Shown piece by piece: positions 1 to 8,873 of a stretch of DNA of 64,000 nucleotides. Position 1 is the stretch's first letter. Every line of letters starts with the position of its first letter. Under the pieces are notes generated by a model, which worked only from the letters and a program-made list of their open reading frames with translations, was not told the DNA's origin and made no database searches. The position numbers were made by a program, and so were the translations under genes. Origin of the DNA: Pedobacter segetis (GTDB lineage: Bacteria; Bacteroidota; Bacteroidia; Sphingobacteriales; Sphingobacteriaceae); assembly GCF_016623585.1 (NCBI RefSeq), contig NZ_JAEHFY010000017.1, forward strand, positions 1-64,000. The letters are read 5' to 3'.

Positions 1-702
1 ATCGGCGAACCGACCAAGCTGGATTTGACGGCGAGCAAAACGGACATCCTTTGCAACGGCGGCACCTCGACGGTAACCTTGACGGCGACCGGCGGAACAG
101 GGGCGTACCTATACAGCAGGGACGGTACGGCCTTCCAAGCCTCGAATATCTTCGACAACCTAGCTGCGGGCGATTACACCTTCACGGTAAGGGACGGGAA
201 CGGCTGCAGCTATTCGATGCCTACGCAGGTAAACATCGGCGAACCGACCAAGCTGGATTTGACGGCGAGCAAAACGGACATCCTTTGCAACGGCGGCACC
301 TCCACGGTAACCTTGACGGCGACCGGCGGAACGGGTACGTACCGATACAGCAGGGACGGTACGGCCTTCCAGGCCTCGAACATTTTCGACAACCTATCGG
401 CTGGCGGTTACACCTTCACGGTAAGGGACGCGAACGGCTGCAGCTATTCGACACCTACGCAGCTCAGCATAACGGAGCCCGTAAAGCTGGATTTGACGGC
501 GAGCAAAACGGACATCCTGTGCAACGGCGGCACCTCCACGGTAACCTTGACGGCGACCGGCGGAACGGGTACGTACGGATATAGCAAGGACGGTACGGCC
601 TTCCAGTCCTCGAACATCTTCGATAACCTATCGGCTGGCGATTACACCTTCACGGTAAAGGATGCGAACGGCTGCAGCTATTCGACACCTACGCAGGTAA
701 AC
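1..702 (+). repeat. Three GC-rich 234-bp tandem repeats
   Basis: Units run 1-234, 235-468 and 469-702, each 234 bp (78 codons) and nearly identical at the DNA level. The array ends abruptly at 703, where sequence becomes AT-rich and repeats are conserved only as protein. A sample 60-base line inside (61-120) is 39/60 G+C; one outside (781-840) is 25/60. The array probably continues left of the window. Confidence 0.95.
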
Positions 703-3201
703 ATCGGCGAACCGGCCAAACTGGAGATATCAGAAACTCATGAAAATATTAAATGCTATGGAAGCGAAACGGGTTTTATTAATATCAGCGTAAGTGGAGG
801 GAAGCCACCATACACTTATTTGTGGAATAGCGGGATAAAAACACAAAGTTTATCAAATTTAAAAAGTGGTGATTACTCTGTTTTGGTTACCGATGCCAAC
901 GGATGCTCTGTTTCTAAATTGATTAAGATTACTCAACCAAACGCTCCGATATCCATTTCTGAAACGCATCAAAATAATATATGTTTCGGAGAGAAAAACG
1001 GAAAGATAAACGTTATTGTTTTAGGAGGAACACCACCTTATCAATATCAATGGAATAACGGAGCGAAAACTCCTAATTTGAGCAATCTTGGTTCTGGGAC
1101 TTATCAGTTAACTGTAACCGATAAAAATAATTGTAGCCAATTAATATCAGTAGATATTACCCCTCTAAAACTATTTGCGGTTAAAGAGCAAATTGAACAA
1201 ATAAAATGTTTTGGAGAGAACTCTGGTAAGATAAATCTTGTATTAGATGGTGGTGTGGCACCTTATCAGATAAAATGGGCAAACGGAAAAACGGGCAACA
1301 CTTTAGATAATTTGACTGTTGGAACGTATTCTTATGTAGCTAAGGATAATTATGGATGTACCATTGCAGGTGCAGTTAAAATCACTCAACCTCAACCCTT
1401 ATCTGCTAAAACAACTGTAAAAAATACAACTTGCAAATACTCACCAGATGGGGCAATTTTAATTGAAGTAGATGGTGGTACTAAACCTTATCGATTTATA
1501 TGGAACGGACAAGATAGGGACAAAAATAGCACCTTGTTAAACATAACCGCTGGTAAATATACTATTGATATTATTGATGCGAATAATTGCTCATTAAAGG
1601 TGTTTGCCGAAGTTATGCCTGGCAATTGCTCTCCAAATGCAGCCAATGATAATTACATTACCAAAGAAGACACGCCAATCATTATCGAAACACCAGGAAT
1701 TATAGTTAACGATTCTGATCCTGACGATGACCCAATTAAAGTGGATTTAACTTCTGCTAAAGACCCTGATATGCAGAATGGTGCCATTGATAGAAAACAA
1801 TCTAACTTTAGAACAAAAAACGGTTATGTTACATTAAATGATGATGGTGCTTTTATTTACTCGCCAAACCAGAACTTTTATGGAAAAGAAAATTTTGTAT
1901 ATAAAGTTACCGATGGTAGTTTAAACTCTAATTTGGCGGTTGTAACCATTGTTGTTGAGGCCGTAAATGACCCGCCAAAAGCAATTGACGATACCTACCT
2001 TACAAAAGAGGATATTCCGGTAAACGGTACTGTTGCGCCAAACGATAGCGATCCAGATAATGATAAGCTGACTTTTACTTTGGTAAATCCGCCGATCAAC
2101 GGGAATTTAACCTTTAATGCAGATGGCTCTTTTAATTATATCCCAGAACCTAATTTTAACGGTACGGTAACTTTTAACTATCAGGTTTGCGATCCCCAAG
2201 GTTTATGTGATGCTGCAATGGCAACGATTACGATCACTCCAGTAAACGACCCACCAATTGCATTAGACGATAAATTTTATCTGGAAAGAAACGGACAAAT
2301 TTCACAAACGGTAATTAAAAACGATAGTGACCCAGACGGGGATGTTTTAAACTTTACGGCAATTACGCAACCTAAAAATGGCACACTAACTTTTAATGCC
2401 GATGGTACCTTTGTATATAAACCCAACCAAGGATTTAAAGGGATAGATACTTTTGATTACAGAGCTTGCGATCCTTTAGGTTTATGTGATGATGCAACGG
2501 TAACCTTAATTGTACAACCTATGGTTACGGTAAGTTTGATTCCACCGTCTGGGACAATAAAAGAAGGAGAAAATATAGAAGTTACAGCGGTTTTAACCGA
2601 ATCTTTAATTGAGGATGTGAATATCTACTTAAGCTTTGATGGTTCTGCAACCTTAAATTCTGATTATAAGCTTACCGGCGATTATGTGACCATAAATATT
2701 CCGGCTGGTAAAACGGTTACCACACAAAAATTTAAGGTAAACGCTTTGTTAGATGATATTAGAGACGATAATGAGACGGTAAACGCTTCCATTTCTAAAA
2801 CAGACCAACCTAGTTTTGTTATTATTGGTAATGGGTCTATCATCACGATAAAGGATGTTTATCCAGAAAGCAAGCCATTGGGGCCAGAAGAAAACCCAAA
2901 TATCAATCCCGATCCATTGGTTTCACCAAACGGCGATGGCAAAGGGAACGAAAGTTTTGTTATTTACAATATCAGTAAATATCCAAATAACGAAGTAATC
3001 ATTTTTAATAGATGGGGAAATGAAGTTTACCGTACCAAGGGATACGATAATAAGGGAAATTCTTTTAGGGGTGTTGCCAACGTGGGTATTTTAACAAATT
3101 CTAATAAAGAATTGGTTGATGGGGTTTACTACTATATTATTTATACAGACGATAATAATAAGCGAAAACTGAATAAAGGATATTTGATTTTGAAAAGATA
3201 G
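1..3201 (+). CDS. SprB-repeat, cadherin-like adhesin with gliding-type C-terminal domain (5' truncated)
   Basis: The reading frame is open to the left edge, so this is the 3' part of a larger gene; an ATG at position 25 lies inside a repeat and is not the start. Reading left to right there are three near-identical 78-residue SprB-type repeats, about four diverged SprB repeats (GGxxPYxYxWNxG, DxNGC), three tandem Ig/cadherin-like repeats starting with NDPP or similar (about residues 550-830), a Calx-beta-like segment (about 840-950), and a C-terminal domain with the SPNGDG and NRWGNEVY motifs of the CHU_C / type B sorting family. Such proteins are exported by the type IX secretion system and act as surface adhesins. 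The codon usage of the first three repeats is far more GC-rich than the rest. Confidence 0.9.
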   Translation: MGEPTKLDLTASKTDILCNGGTSTVTLTATGGTGAYLYSRDGTAFQASNIFDNLAAGDYTFTVRDGNGCSYSMPTQVNIGEPTKLDLTASKTDILCNGGTSTVTLTATGGTGTYRYSRDGTAFQASNIFDNLSAGGYTFTVRDANGCSYSTPTQLSITEPVKLDLTASKTDILCNGGTSTVTLTATGGTGTYGYSKDGTAFQSSNIFDNLSAGDYTFTVKDANGCSYSTPTQVNIGEPAKLEISETHENIKCYGSETGFINISVSGGKPPYTYLWNSGIKTQSLSNLKSGDYSVLVTDANGCSVSKLIKITQPNAPISISETHQNNICFGEKNGKINVIVLGGTPPYQYQWNNGAKTPNLSNLGSGTYQLTVTDKNNCSQLISVDITPLKLFAVKEQIEQIKCFGENSGKINLVLDGGVAPYQIKWANGKTGNTLDNLTVGTYSYVAKDNYGCTIAGAVKITQPQPLSAKTTVKNTTCKYSPDGAILIEVDGGTKPYRFIWNGQDRDKNSTLLNITAGKYTIDIIDANNCSLKVFAEVMPGNCSPNAANDNYITKEDTPIIIETPGIIVNDSDPDDDPIKVDLTSAKDPDMQNGAIDRKQSNFRTKNGYVTLNDDGAFIYSPNQNFYGKENFVYKVTDGSLNSNLAVVTIVVEAVNDPPKAIDDTYLTKEDIPVNGTVAPNDSDPDNDKLTFTLVNPPINGNLTFNADGSFNYIPEPNFNGTVTFNYQVCDPQGLCDAAMATITITPVNDPPIALDDKFYLERNGQISQTVIKNDSDPDGDVLNFTAITQPKNGTLTFNADGTFVYKPNQGFKGIDTFDYRACDPLGLCDDATVTLIVQPMVTVSLIPPSGTIKEGENIEVTAVLTESLIEDVNIYLSFDGSATLNSDYKLTGDYVTINIPAGKTVTTQKFKVNALLDDIRDDNETVNASISKTDQPSFVIIGNGSIITIKDVYPESKPLGPEENPNINPDPLVSPNGDGKGNESFVIYNISKYPNNEVIIFNRWGNEVYRTKGYDNKGNSFRGVANVGILTNSNKELVDGVYYYIIYTDDNNKRKLNKGYLILKR

Positions 3202-3239
3202 TTTTTAGGTTTAATTACAGCCTAATTTTAGGATAAATA

Positions 3240-3362
3240 ATTGGGCGTTTTAACACGCCTGCCTTAACAGGCGGGCTATCCACTATAGTTTTTTATTTGT
3301 TTTCCTTCTAGGCCGCTCAGGATGACAAATAAAAAAGCTGCCGTTCCTATCGTTAACACAAA
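3240..3362. repeat. Dispersed intergenic repeat, copy R1
   Basis: This element opens with TTGGGCGTTTTAACAC, has a central CCGCTCAGGATGACAAATAAAAAAGC and ends with CTATCGTTAAC. The same order of motifs recurs at 40692-40820, and in part at 8103-8362, 24172-24338, 43650-43886 and 60620-60730. It lies between convergent genes. No reading frame of interest is present. Confidence 0.7.
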
Positions 3363-3393
3363 AAAACCTCTCTATTTCAAGTATTTAAGGTAT

Positions 3394-4380
3394 TTAGCTC
3401 TCTGCCTTTAATTCACAAAACTCGTCTATATCAAAATAAACGGTTTCCCCGCATTTAAGATTTAAAAATTGATAGTCGTGGGATAATAAAAGCTTACCTT
3501 CTGTAACCAATTCTACTTCTTGGTAAGCACCGCTAAAATGAATGGATTTAACCGTAGCCTCTGCAACACCTTGATAAGGGTTTAATTTTATTTGATGCGG
3601 ATAAACCCCATACATCACATTTTGTTGGGGTAAAAAACTCAAATTTTTGAGCAAATTAGCCCGCCCCAAGATCTTGGCAACATAGCTAAACTGTGGGTCT
3701 AAATATAAATCTTGTGGTTTACCTTGCCTAATTATTTTGCCGTCCTTTACGATCAATAACTGATCAGATAAGGCCAAACCATCCGTTGGGTCATGCGAAA
3801 CCATGATGATGGTTATTTTTAAGAACTTTGATAAGCGCTCGATATCATCACGTAATTGTTTTTTAAGAACGCTATCGATCTGGCTAAATGGTTCATCTAA
3901 TAATAAAACCTTTGGTTCTGTAATTACGGCCTTTGCAATGGCAACCCTTTGTTGCTCCCCCCCGCTTAACTCAACAATTTTTTTCTCGGCTAAATGATCG
4001 ATCCGTAAAAATTCCATGGTTTGCAGCGTCAACTGGCTTTTTGCTTGCAAATCTGTATTGGATAGTTGCGAGGCAATATTATCAAAAACCTTGGCATAAA
4101 GATTTAAGGTAAGCTCTTGTGTTACCATTTTCATCTCATCATGCCCGGGGATCAATTTTTCCGTTGGTCCTTTAATTTTCTCGCCATTATAAAGTACTTC
4201 TCCCTTTTGGGGGATTAGGTAACCGTAAATAAGTTTGAGTAAAGTGGTTTTTCCGCTGCCGCTTTCGCCGATAATGGTTACAATCTCACCGGTATCGATA
4301 CTTAAATCAATACCCGAAACCCCAGAAGGAATATCCTCTTGGAAATTTCTGCTCACATTTTTTAATTGTAACAAAGGCAT
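3394..4380 (-). CDS. ABC transporter ATP-binding protein, PotA/CysA-like
   Basis: The 328-residue protein is a complete ABC ATPase with a C-terminal extension. Walker A GESGSGKT is at about 38-45, the signature LSGGEQQR at about 138, Walker B VLLLDEP at about 158 and the switch histidine in VSHDPTDG at about 196. The roughly 90 residues after the ATPase domain resemble the TOBE-like tail of importers for polyamines, sulfate or iron. No permease or binding protein lies beside it, so the substrate cannot be named; the partner genes must be elsewhere. Confidence 0.85.
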   Translation of the reverse strand: MPLLQLKNVSRNFQEDIPSGVSGIDLSIDTGEIVTIIGESGSGKTTLLKLIYGYLIPQKGEVLYNGEKIKGPTEKLIPGHDEMKMVTQELTLNLYAKVFDNIASQLSNTDLQAKSQLTLQTMEFLRIDHLAEKKIVELSGGEQQRVAIAKAVITEPKVLLLDEPFSQIDSVLKKQLRDDIERLSKFLKITIIMVSHDPTDGLALSDQLLIVKDGKIIRQGKPQDLYLDPQFSYVAKILGRANLLKNLSFLPQQNVMYGVYPHQIKLNPYQGVAEATVKSIHFSGAYQEVELVTEGKLLLSHDYQFLNLKCGETVYFDIDEFCELKAES

Positions 4381-4686
4381 TCTCTAATTTTTATCGGGGC
4401 GTAAAGATAAAAAAAATTAATAACGCAAAATTAATAAAAGGGGAAACCAAAAAAGTTTGCCATTTCGTTAACCAAGCGGCCAATCAGAAACTCATTAGCA
4501 TAATTTCTTGCCAGTTAAGCTACTTTATCGATGAGATTTTTGGGCCATCCTTTAGCGGATTGCCTAAGAGAAAGCCTGTTTTTTTATAGACGATCATTTT
4601 TATTGCACCAAAGCCATGGTATTAATTTTTTGCCAATATAAATTTTAAAGAATTAGCGTTCTTTGTACGATAATTGATATTGTTGA
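4381..4686. other. Intergenic region between divergent genes, no gene seen
   Basis: About 306 bases separate the divergent ABC ATPase and DUF4407 genes and should hold both promoters. I found no convincing open frame, RNA gene or strong hairpin. Confidence 0.6.
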
Positions 4687-5802
4687 ATGATGAAAAGAAT
4701 AACCTCCTTTTTTTGGTTTTGCTCTGGCGCACATATAGATACCTTACTAAAAAACCCAACAGAGCATAATAAATATGTGGGCATTGGTGCCACTATATTT
4801 TTTACTGCTTTATTTGCTTGCTTATCTGGTGGTTACGCTATGTATTTTGTTTTCTCGGGAAACCCTGCAGCAGTAGTTTTTGCTATCTTATTTGGTTTGA
4901 TATGGGGTTTGGCCATTTTTAATATGGATAGATATATAGTGGCTAGTATTAAAAAAACAGGTTCAACAAATCATCAAATTATGCAGGCGATGCCAAGGAT
5001 TTTATTGGCCATCATGATAGGTATCATCATCTCCCGCCCTTTAGAATTAAAGATTTTTGATAAAGAGATTAGGCAGAAGTTAAAAACAAGTTATTTAAAC
5101 GGGCAACGTTCTAAAATTGATACTTTAAACAAAGCATTTAACAATAAATATAGTTTAGAACTGGCTAAATATAGCGAGCTAAGAGACGAGAAAGACTCTT
5201 TAGAAAAAGATATAAACCGATCTAGATATATTTTGAACCAAGAAGTTTTTGGCGATAAAACAAACCAAACCAGCGGTATTATGGGTTTTGGAACTTATGC
5301 AAAGCAAAAAGAAACCGTTGTTAACCAAAAGGTAGATAGGCTAAGCCAAGTAAGGGCCGATCTAGACCGGATGGATAAACTAATAACCACCCGAAAAGAA
5401 ATTGAAGGTTTAAATAGCACCAAACTTTTTAGCGAACCGCAACTAGATAGCCTATCTAACGTAGCCGGTTTTGCCGATAGAAATTATGCCTTAGGGCAAC
5501 TTTCTTTTAACCCAGATGGATCTAGGGATTTGGATACCTATTTAGCGATTTCTTTTATATCTTTTTTGTTTATACTATTAGAATGTTTACCTGTTTTTGT
5601 AAAATTGATGAGCGATAAAGGACCTTATGATATTGCGCTCCAAAACGTAGAAGCTGTTTCTATTTATAAGAGCGAAAAAGATAAAGACCATAGATTTGTA
5701 GTTATAGATGGCATTTTGGATACTAAGAATAAGGAGATAACCAATAAAAAGAAAATTTTATTAAAGCGTAAAATTGATAAAGACTTAGAAGAAGACGAAT
5801 AA
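4687..5802 (+). CDS. DUF4407 domain membrane protein
   Basis: The 371-residue protein matches the DUF4407 family by its N-terminus (FFWFCSGA) and layout. Hydrophobic segments lie at about 31-56, 62-80 and 103-117, then a long charged, coiled-coil-like region at about 120-265, a fourth membrane segment at about 287-310 and a basic tail. The molecular function of the family is not known. The gene stands alone between divergent and convergent neighbours. A second ATG lies immediately after the first. Confidence 0.8.
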   Translation: MMKRITSFFWFCSGAHIDTLLKNPTEHNKYVGIGATIFFTALFACLSGGYAMYFVFSGNPAAVVFAILFGLIWGLAIFNMDRYIVASIKKTGSTNHQIMQAMPRILLAIMIGIIISRPLELKIFDKEIRQKLKTSYLNGQRSKIDTLNKAFNNKYSLELAKYSELRDEKDSLEKDINRSRYILNQEVFGDKTNQTSGIMGFGTYAKQKETVVNQKVDRLSQVRADLDRMDKLITTRKEIEGLNSTKLFSEPQLDSLSNVAGFADRNYALGQLSFNPDGSRDLDTYLAISFISFLFILLECLPVFVKLMSDKGPYDIALQNVEAVSIYKSEKDKDHRFVVIDGILDTKNKEITNKKKILLKRKIDKDLEEDE

Positions 5803-5944
5803 AAAAAGGCAAGCCGCTATGTATAAACTGCTTACCTCTTAACTAAACCTAAACTATTTTTGTATTAAAATCTTTTTTAAAGATTATACCCCAAATTTAA
5901 AAGATGAATATTAAGGGAACATTAAATCCTCATGAACAAATTCA

Positions 5945-6886
5945 TTATTTACATTCCCAAACGGCATCCAAAAACCAGTTTTTATCGTCAAAAAAATGTT
6001 TTACGGGCTTAAAGCCTGCTTGAGAGGCCATTTCATCGGTTTCTTTAACGCTGTATTTTTGTGAGATTTCCATTAAAATGGGCTCGTTTTCTTCAAAGTC
6101 TATAAAATCTGCCTCACCAATTCTTACGGTCTGCTTTTTTAAGCTGATCAGATAGCTTTTACAAGAACCGGTTATGGGATCGTAAGATGGGTAATGTTCA
6201 AAATCTTCGATGTTAAAATCAGCCTCCAACTCATTGTTTATCCTTCGCAACAAATTAAGGTTAAACTTTTTGGTATAACCCTTTGCATCGTTATATGCCG
6301 CCCTTATTACCCTTGGGTGCTTTTTTAAATCAATGCCTACCAATATCAAATCTGTTTTGCTTAAGCTTTTTCTTAGGGTTTTGGCAAAATCAAAAGCATC
6401 TGCAACTGGCATGTTGCCAATATTAGAACCCAAAAAAAGCACCACTTTTCTTTTATCAGAAAACTGACGGGTTTTTTCTAACATCTCAAAATATTCGCCA
6501 TTAAAGCCGCACACCTTTAAACCTTTAATTTCCTTAGGCAAATTCTCTTCTAAATGTTTAATGGTATTGGTAGAAATATCAATAGGGAAATAATCAAAAT
6601 CTACTTTATCTGCCACCAATTGCTTTAGCAAATAAGAAGATTTTGTGGCATCACCAGCACCCAGTTCTACCAAATCGAAACTATCAAAACCATTCTTTAA
6701 TGTTTTGGCAAGTTGTGCAGTTTGGTTTTTAAATATCTCCATCTCACAATCTGTGGGGTAATATTCATCGCTAGCCATAATCTGCTGAAATAGTCTATCG
6801 CCTATTTCATCATAAAAATATTTAGAATGAAGATGTTTGGGCTGGGCATTTAAGCCGTCTAAAACTTCTTGTAAAAACTTATTCAT
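5945..6886 (-). CDS. egtD: L-histidine N-alpha-methyltransferase EgtD
   Basis: EgtD trimethylates histidine with S-adenosylmethionine to give hercynine, the first step of ergothioneine synthesis. The 313-residue length is typical. The N-terminal KYFYDEIGDRLF and DEYYPTDCE motifs and the SAM-binding LVELGAGDATKS (about 71-82) are characteristic. It starts 5 bases after the egtB stop on the same strand, so the two form an operon and would be co-expressed, matching their consecutive steps. Confidence 0.93.
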   Translation of the reverse strand: MNKFLQEVLDGLNAQPKHLHSKYFYDEIGDRLFQQIMASDEYYPTDCEMEIFKNQTAQLAKTLKNGFDSFDLVELGAGDATKSSYLLKQLVADKVDFDYFPIDISTNTIKHLEENLPKEIKGLKVCGFNGEYFEMLEKTRQFSDKRKVVLFLGSNIGNMPVADAFDFAKTLRKSLSKTDLILVGIDLKKHPRVIRAAYNDAKGYTKKFNLNLLRRINNELEADFNIEDFEHYPSYDPITGSCKSYLISLKKQTVRIGEADFIDFEENEPILMEISQKYSVKETDEMASQAGFKPVKHFFDDKNWFLDAVWECK

Positions 6887-6891
6887 AGGTG

Positions 6892-8043
6892 TTATTTTAC
6901 TAGGCGTAATCCATTATAATGCCATCTTAATGAAGGATGGAAAAAATTTCTGTAGGTAATTCTATCGTGGTTTGGAGAGGTAGCAACAGAAGCGCCCCTT
7001 AATACTTTTTGGCTGATCATAAATTTACCATTATACTCCCCAATTGCCCCTGCGGCCTTAGAAAAGCCCGGATATGGTAAATAAGCACTTTCTGTCCATT
7101 CCCAAAGTTTGCCCCAATTTAGCTGCTTGGCGGCAATTTCCCATTCAAATTCTGTAGGCAATCTGCTACCTTTCCAAGATGCAAACGCAGCAGCTTCATA
7201 AAAACTGATATGGCTAACCGCATCATCTAATTTTAAAGGTTTTAATCCTCCCGCAAGGTCATATCTTAGCCACTCCTCGTTAACAAAATGCCAATATAAT
7301 GGGGCAGTAATTTTATTGCTGTTTACCCAATCCCAAGCTTCGGCATGCCAATGCTTAAAATCCCGATAGCCACTATCATTAATAAATTCCAAATATTCTG
7401 CATTACTAACCAAAGCGGTAGCAATCTCAAAACCTTGTAGATAAACTTTGTGTTTACCTAGTTCATTATCAAAACAAAATTCATTTCCATCATAACCGAT
7501 CTCATAGATCCCTGCTTCAATTTTTAGCCAATTTTGCAGATCAACTTTTAAATCATGCTCTATATGTTCCTCGGCGTAAGCCGGAAATAACGGGTTATGG
7601 CCCAAAATATATTTGATATCATAACGCAACAATTCTTGGTGTTGCTGCTCATGGTTTAAACCCAAAACCAACAATTCCTCCACTTCAGCAGATGGCTCTC
7701 GGCATAAAAAACTCTCCATCGCCTCATCAACATGTGCCCTGTATTTATAAACATCGGCAACCGTGGGGCGGCTTAAGTTCCCCCTATCTGTTCTAATAAC
7801 CCTTGCGCCAACAGTTTCATAATAACTATTGAAAACATAATTGTAGTTAGGATCAAACTCTTGGTATGCCGTAAAATTTGGTTTTAGTACAAAAGTTTCA
7901 AAAAACCAAGTGCTATGCCCCAAATGCCACTTGGGCGGGCTAACATCTACAACTGGTTGCACCACATAATCTTCAATTTGTAGCGGTTCGCAAATTTTTT
8001 CGGTGTGTTTCCTAACTTTTAAATACTGGGTTAAAAGAGACAT
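6892..8043 (-). CDS. egtB: Ergothioneine biosynthesis sulfoxide synthase EgtB
   Basis: EgtB is a non-haem iron enzyme that uses oxygen to join hercynine to a cysteine-type thiol. The N-terminal DinB-like domain carries the iron-ligand histidines: WHLGHSTWFFE (H40/H43) and HEQQHQE (H131, H135). The C-terminal half is an FGE-sulfatase fold ending in NHDRITYRNFF and GLRLVK. At 383 residues it is slightly shorter than mycobacterial EgtB. It is the first gene of the egtB-egtD operon. No egtA, egtC or egtE is nearby, so the thiol donor (cysteine or gamma-glutamylcysteine) cannot be decided. Confidence 0.9.
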   Translation of the reverse strand: MSLLTQYLKVRKHTEKICEPLQIEDYVVQPVVDVSPPKWHLGHSTWFFETFVLKPNFTAYQEFDPNYNYVFNSYYETVGARVIRTDRGNLSRPTVADVYKYRAHVDEAMESFLCREPSAEVEELLVLGLNHEQQHQELLRYDIKYILGHNPLFPAYAEEHIEHDLKVDLQNWLKIEAGIYEIGYDGNEFCFDNELGKHKVYLQGFEIATALVSNAEYLEFINDSGYRDFKHWHAEAWDWVNSNKITAPLYWHFVNEEWLRYDLAGGLKPLKLDDAVSHISFYEAAAFASWKGSRLPTEFEWEIAAKQLNWGKLWEWTESAYLPYPGFSKAAGAIGEYNGKFMISQKVLRGASVATSPNHDRITYRNFFHPSLRWHYNGLRLVK

Positions 8044-8102
8044 TTATGGTTTTTGCAAATTTTAACAAAAACAATGCCTTTTAGTTCTTTAAGAAATAAA
8101 AT

Positions 8103-8362
8103 ATGGGCGTTTCCCCAAAGAAAAATTGGGGTCGGTGTTTTGCGTACTCCGCTTCGCTACGGTTTTTTATTGCCCATGGCAAATAAAAGAACAAGCTTTT
8201 TCAAAGCTTTACTCCAACCACCTAACGCAAAATCTTTTAAACGTACGATCCTTGTTCTGTTCTTAGGTAGGGATAACGCTCGGGCTATCCCAAATTTTCT
8301 GAATAATATAGGCTTATTATACGAGTATAGCCCAAGTGCTATCCCTAACCGTTTAAGAATCT
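8103..8362. repeat. Dispersed intergenic repeat, copy R2 (long form)
   Basis: Begins with TGGGCGTTTCCCC, then TTGGGGTCGG, and ends with TGCTATCCCTAAC, the terminal motifs shared with the other dispersed copies (best match 43650-43704 on the other strand). A central stretch includes TCCGCTTCGCTACGG. It fills most of the gap between egtB and ispF. A 103-codon open frame here is a by-product of the repeat. Confidence 0.65.
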
Positions 8363-8396
8363 AATATGAGAATTTTGGTTAATCGATAGCTTAGAG

Positions 8397-8873
8397 CTAT
8401 TTCTGTATCAAGCAAACGGCATAGGCAACTACGCCTTCTTCTCTTCCAATAAAACCCATGGTTTCGTTGGTGGTTGCTTTTATAGAAATATCATCAACAT
8501 CAATACCCATTGCTCTTGAAATTTGCAGCTTCATTTTTGGTACATGTGGGTTTATTTTGGGCGCTTCTAAACAAAGCATGGCATCTACGTTATTGATAGC
8601 ATAGCCTTTTTCTGAAATCATTTTCACGCACTCGGTTAATAGAATAAGGCTGCTAATTCCTTTCCAACGTTCATCCGTGTTTTTAAAATGATGTCCAATA
8701 TCCCTCAAGTTTGCGGCCCCTAACAAGGCATCACAGATTGCATGCGCCAAAACATCGGCATCAGAATGCCCAAAAGCACCTTTGTGGTGGTCTAATAAAA
8801 CGCCGCCCAAAACAAAAGGATGGCCTTCTTTTAACTGATGTACATCAAACCCAAAACCCACTTTAATTTTCAT
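8397..8873 (-). CDS. ispF: 2-C-methyl-D-erythritol 2,4-cyclodiphosphate synthase
   Basis: IspF forms the cyclic diphosphate intermediate of the non-mevalonate isoprenoid pathway. The 158-residue length is exact for the family. The zinc ligands are in GFGFDVHQL (D8/H10) and HSDADVLAHA (about H42); the C-terminal ATTNETMGFIGR motif is also present. The start overlaps the porV stop by 4 bases, so it is translationally linked to porV although the functions are unrelated. Isoprenoid precursors made here would feed the carotenoid genes at 42-49 kb. Confidence 0.95.
   Translation of the reverse strand: MKIKVGFGFDVHQLKEGHPFVLGGVLLDHHKGAFGHSDADVLAHAICDALLGAANLRDIGHHFKNTDERWKGISSLILLTECVKMISEKGYAINNVDAMLCLEAPKINPHVPKMKLQISRAMGIDVDDISIKATTNETMGFIGREEGVVAYAVCLIQK

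Noticed and set aside
51-584. 177-codon open frame across the GC-rich tandem repeats
   Set aside because: It is the +3 shadow of the true frame; it stays open only because the repeat has a length divisible by three and few stops in GC-rich DNA. The product has no signal or family.
5808-5852. Possible terminator after the DUF4407 gene
   Set aside because: AGGCAAGC and GCTTACCT pair with a mismatch and the loop is long, with no clear T run.
8053-8364. 103-codon frame between egtB and ispF
   Set aside because: Most of it is dispersed repeat R2 and the translation is low in features; the motifs recur elsewhere in other frames.
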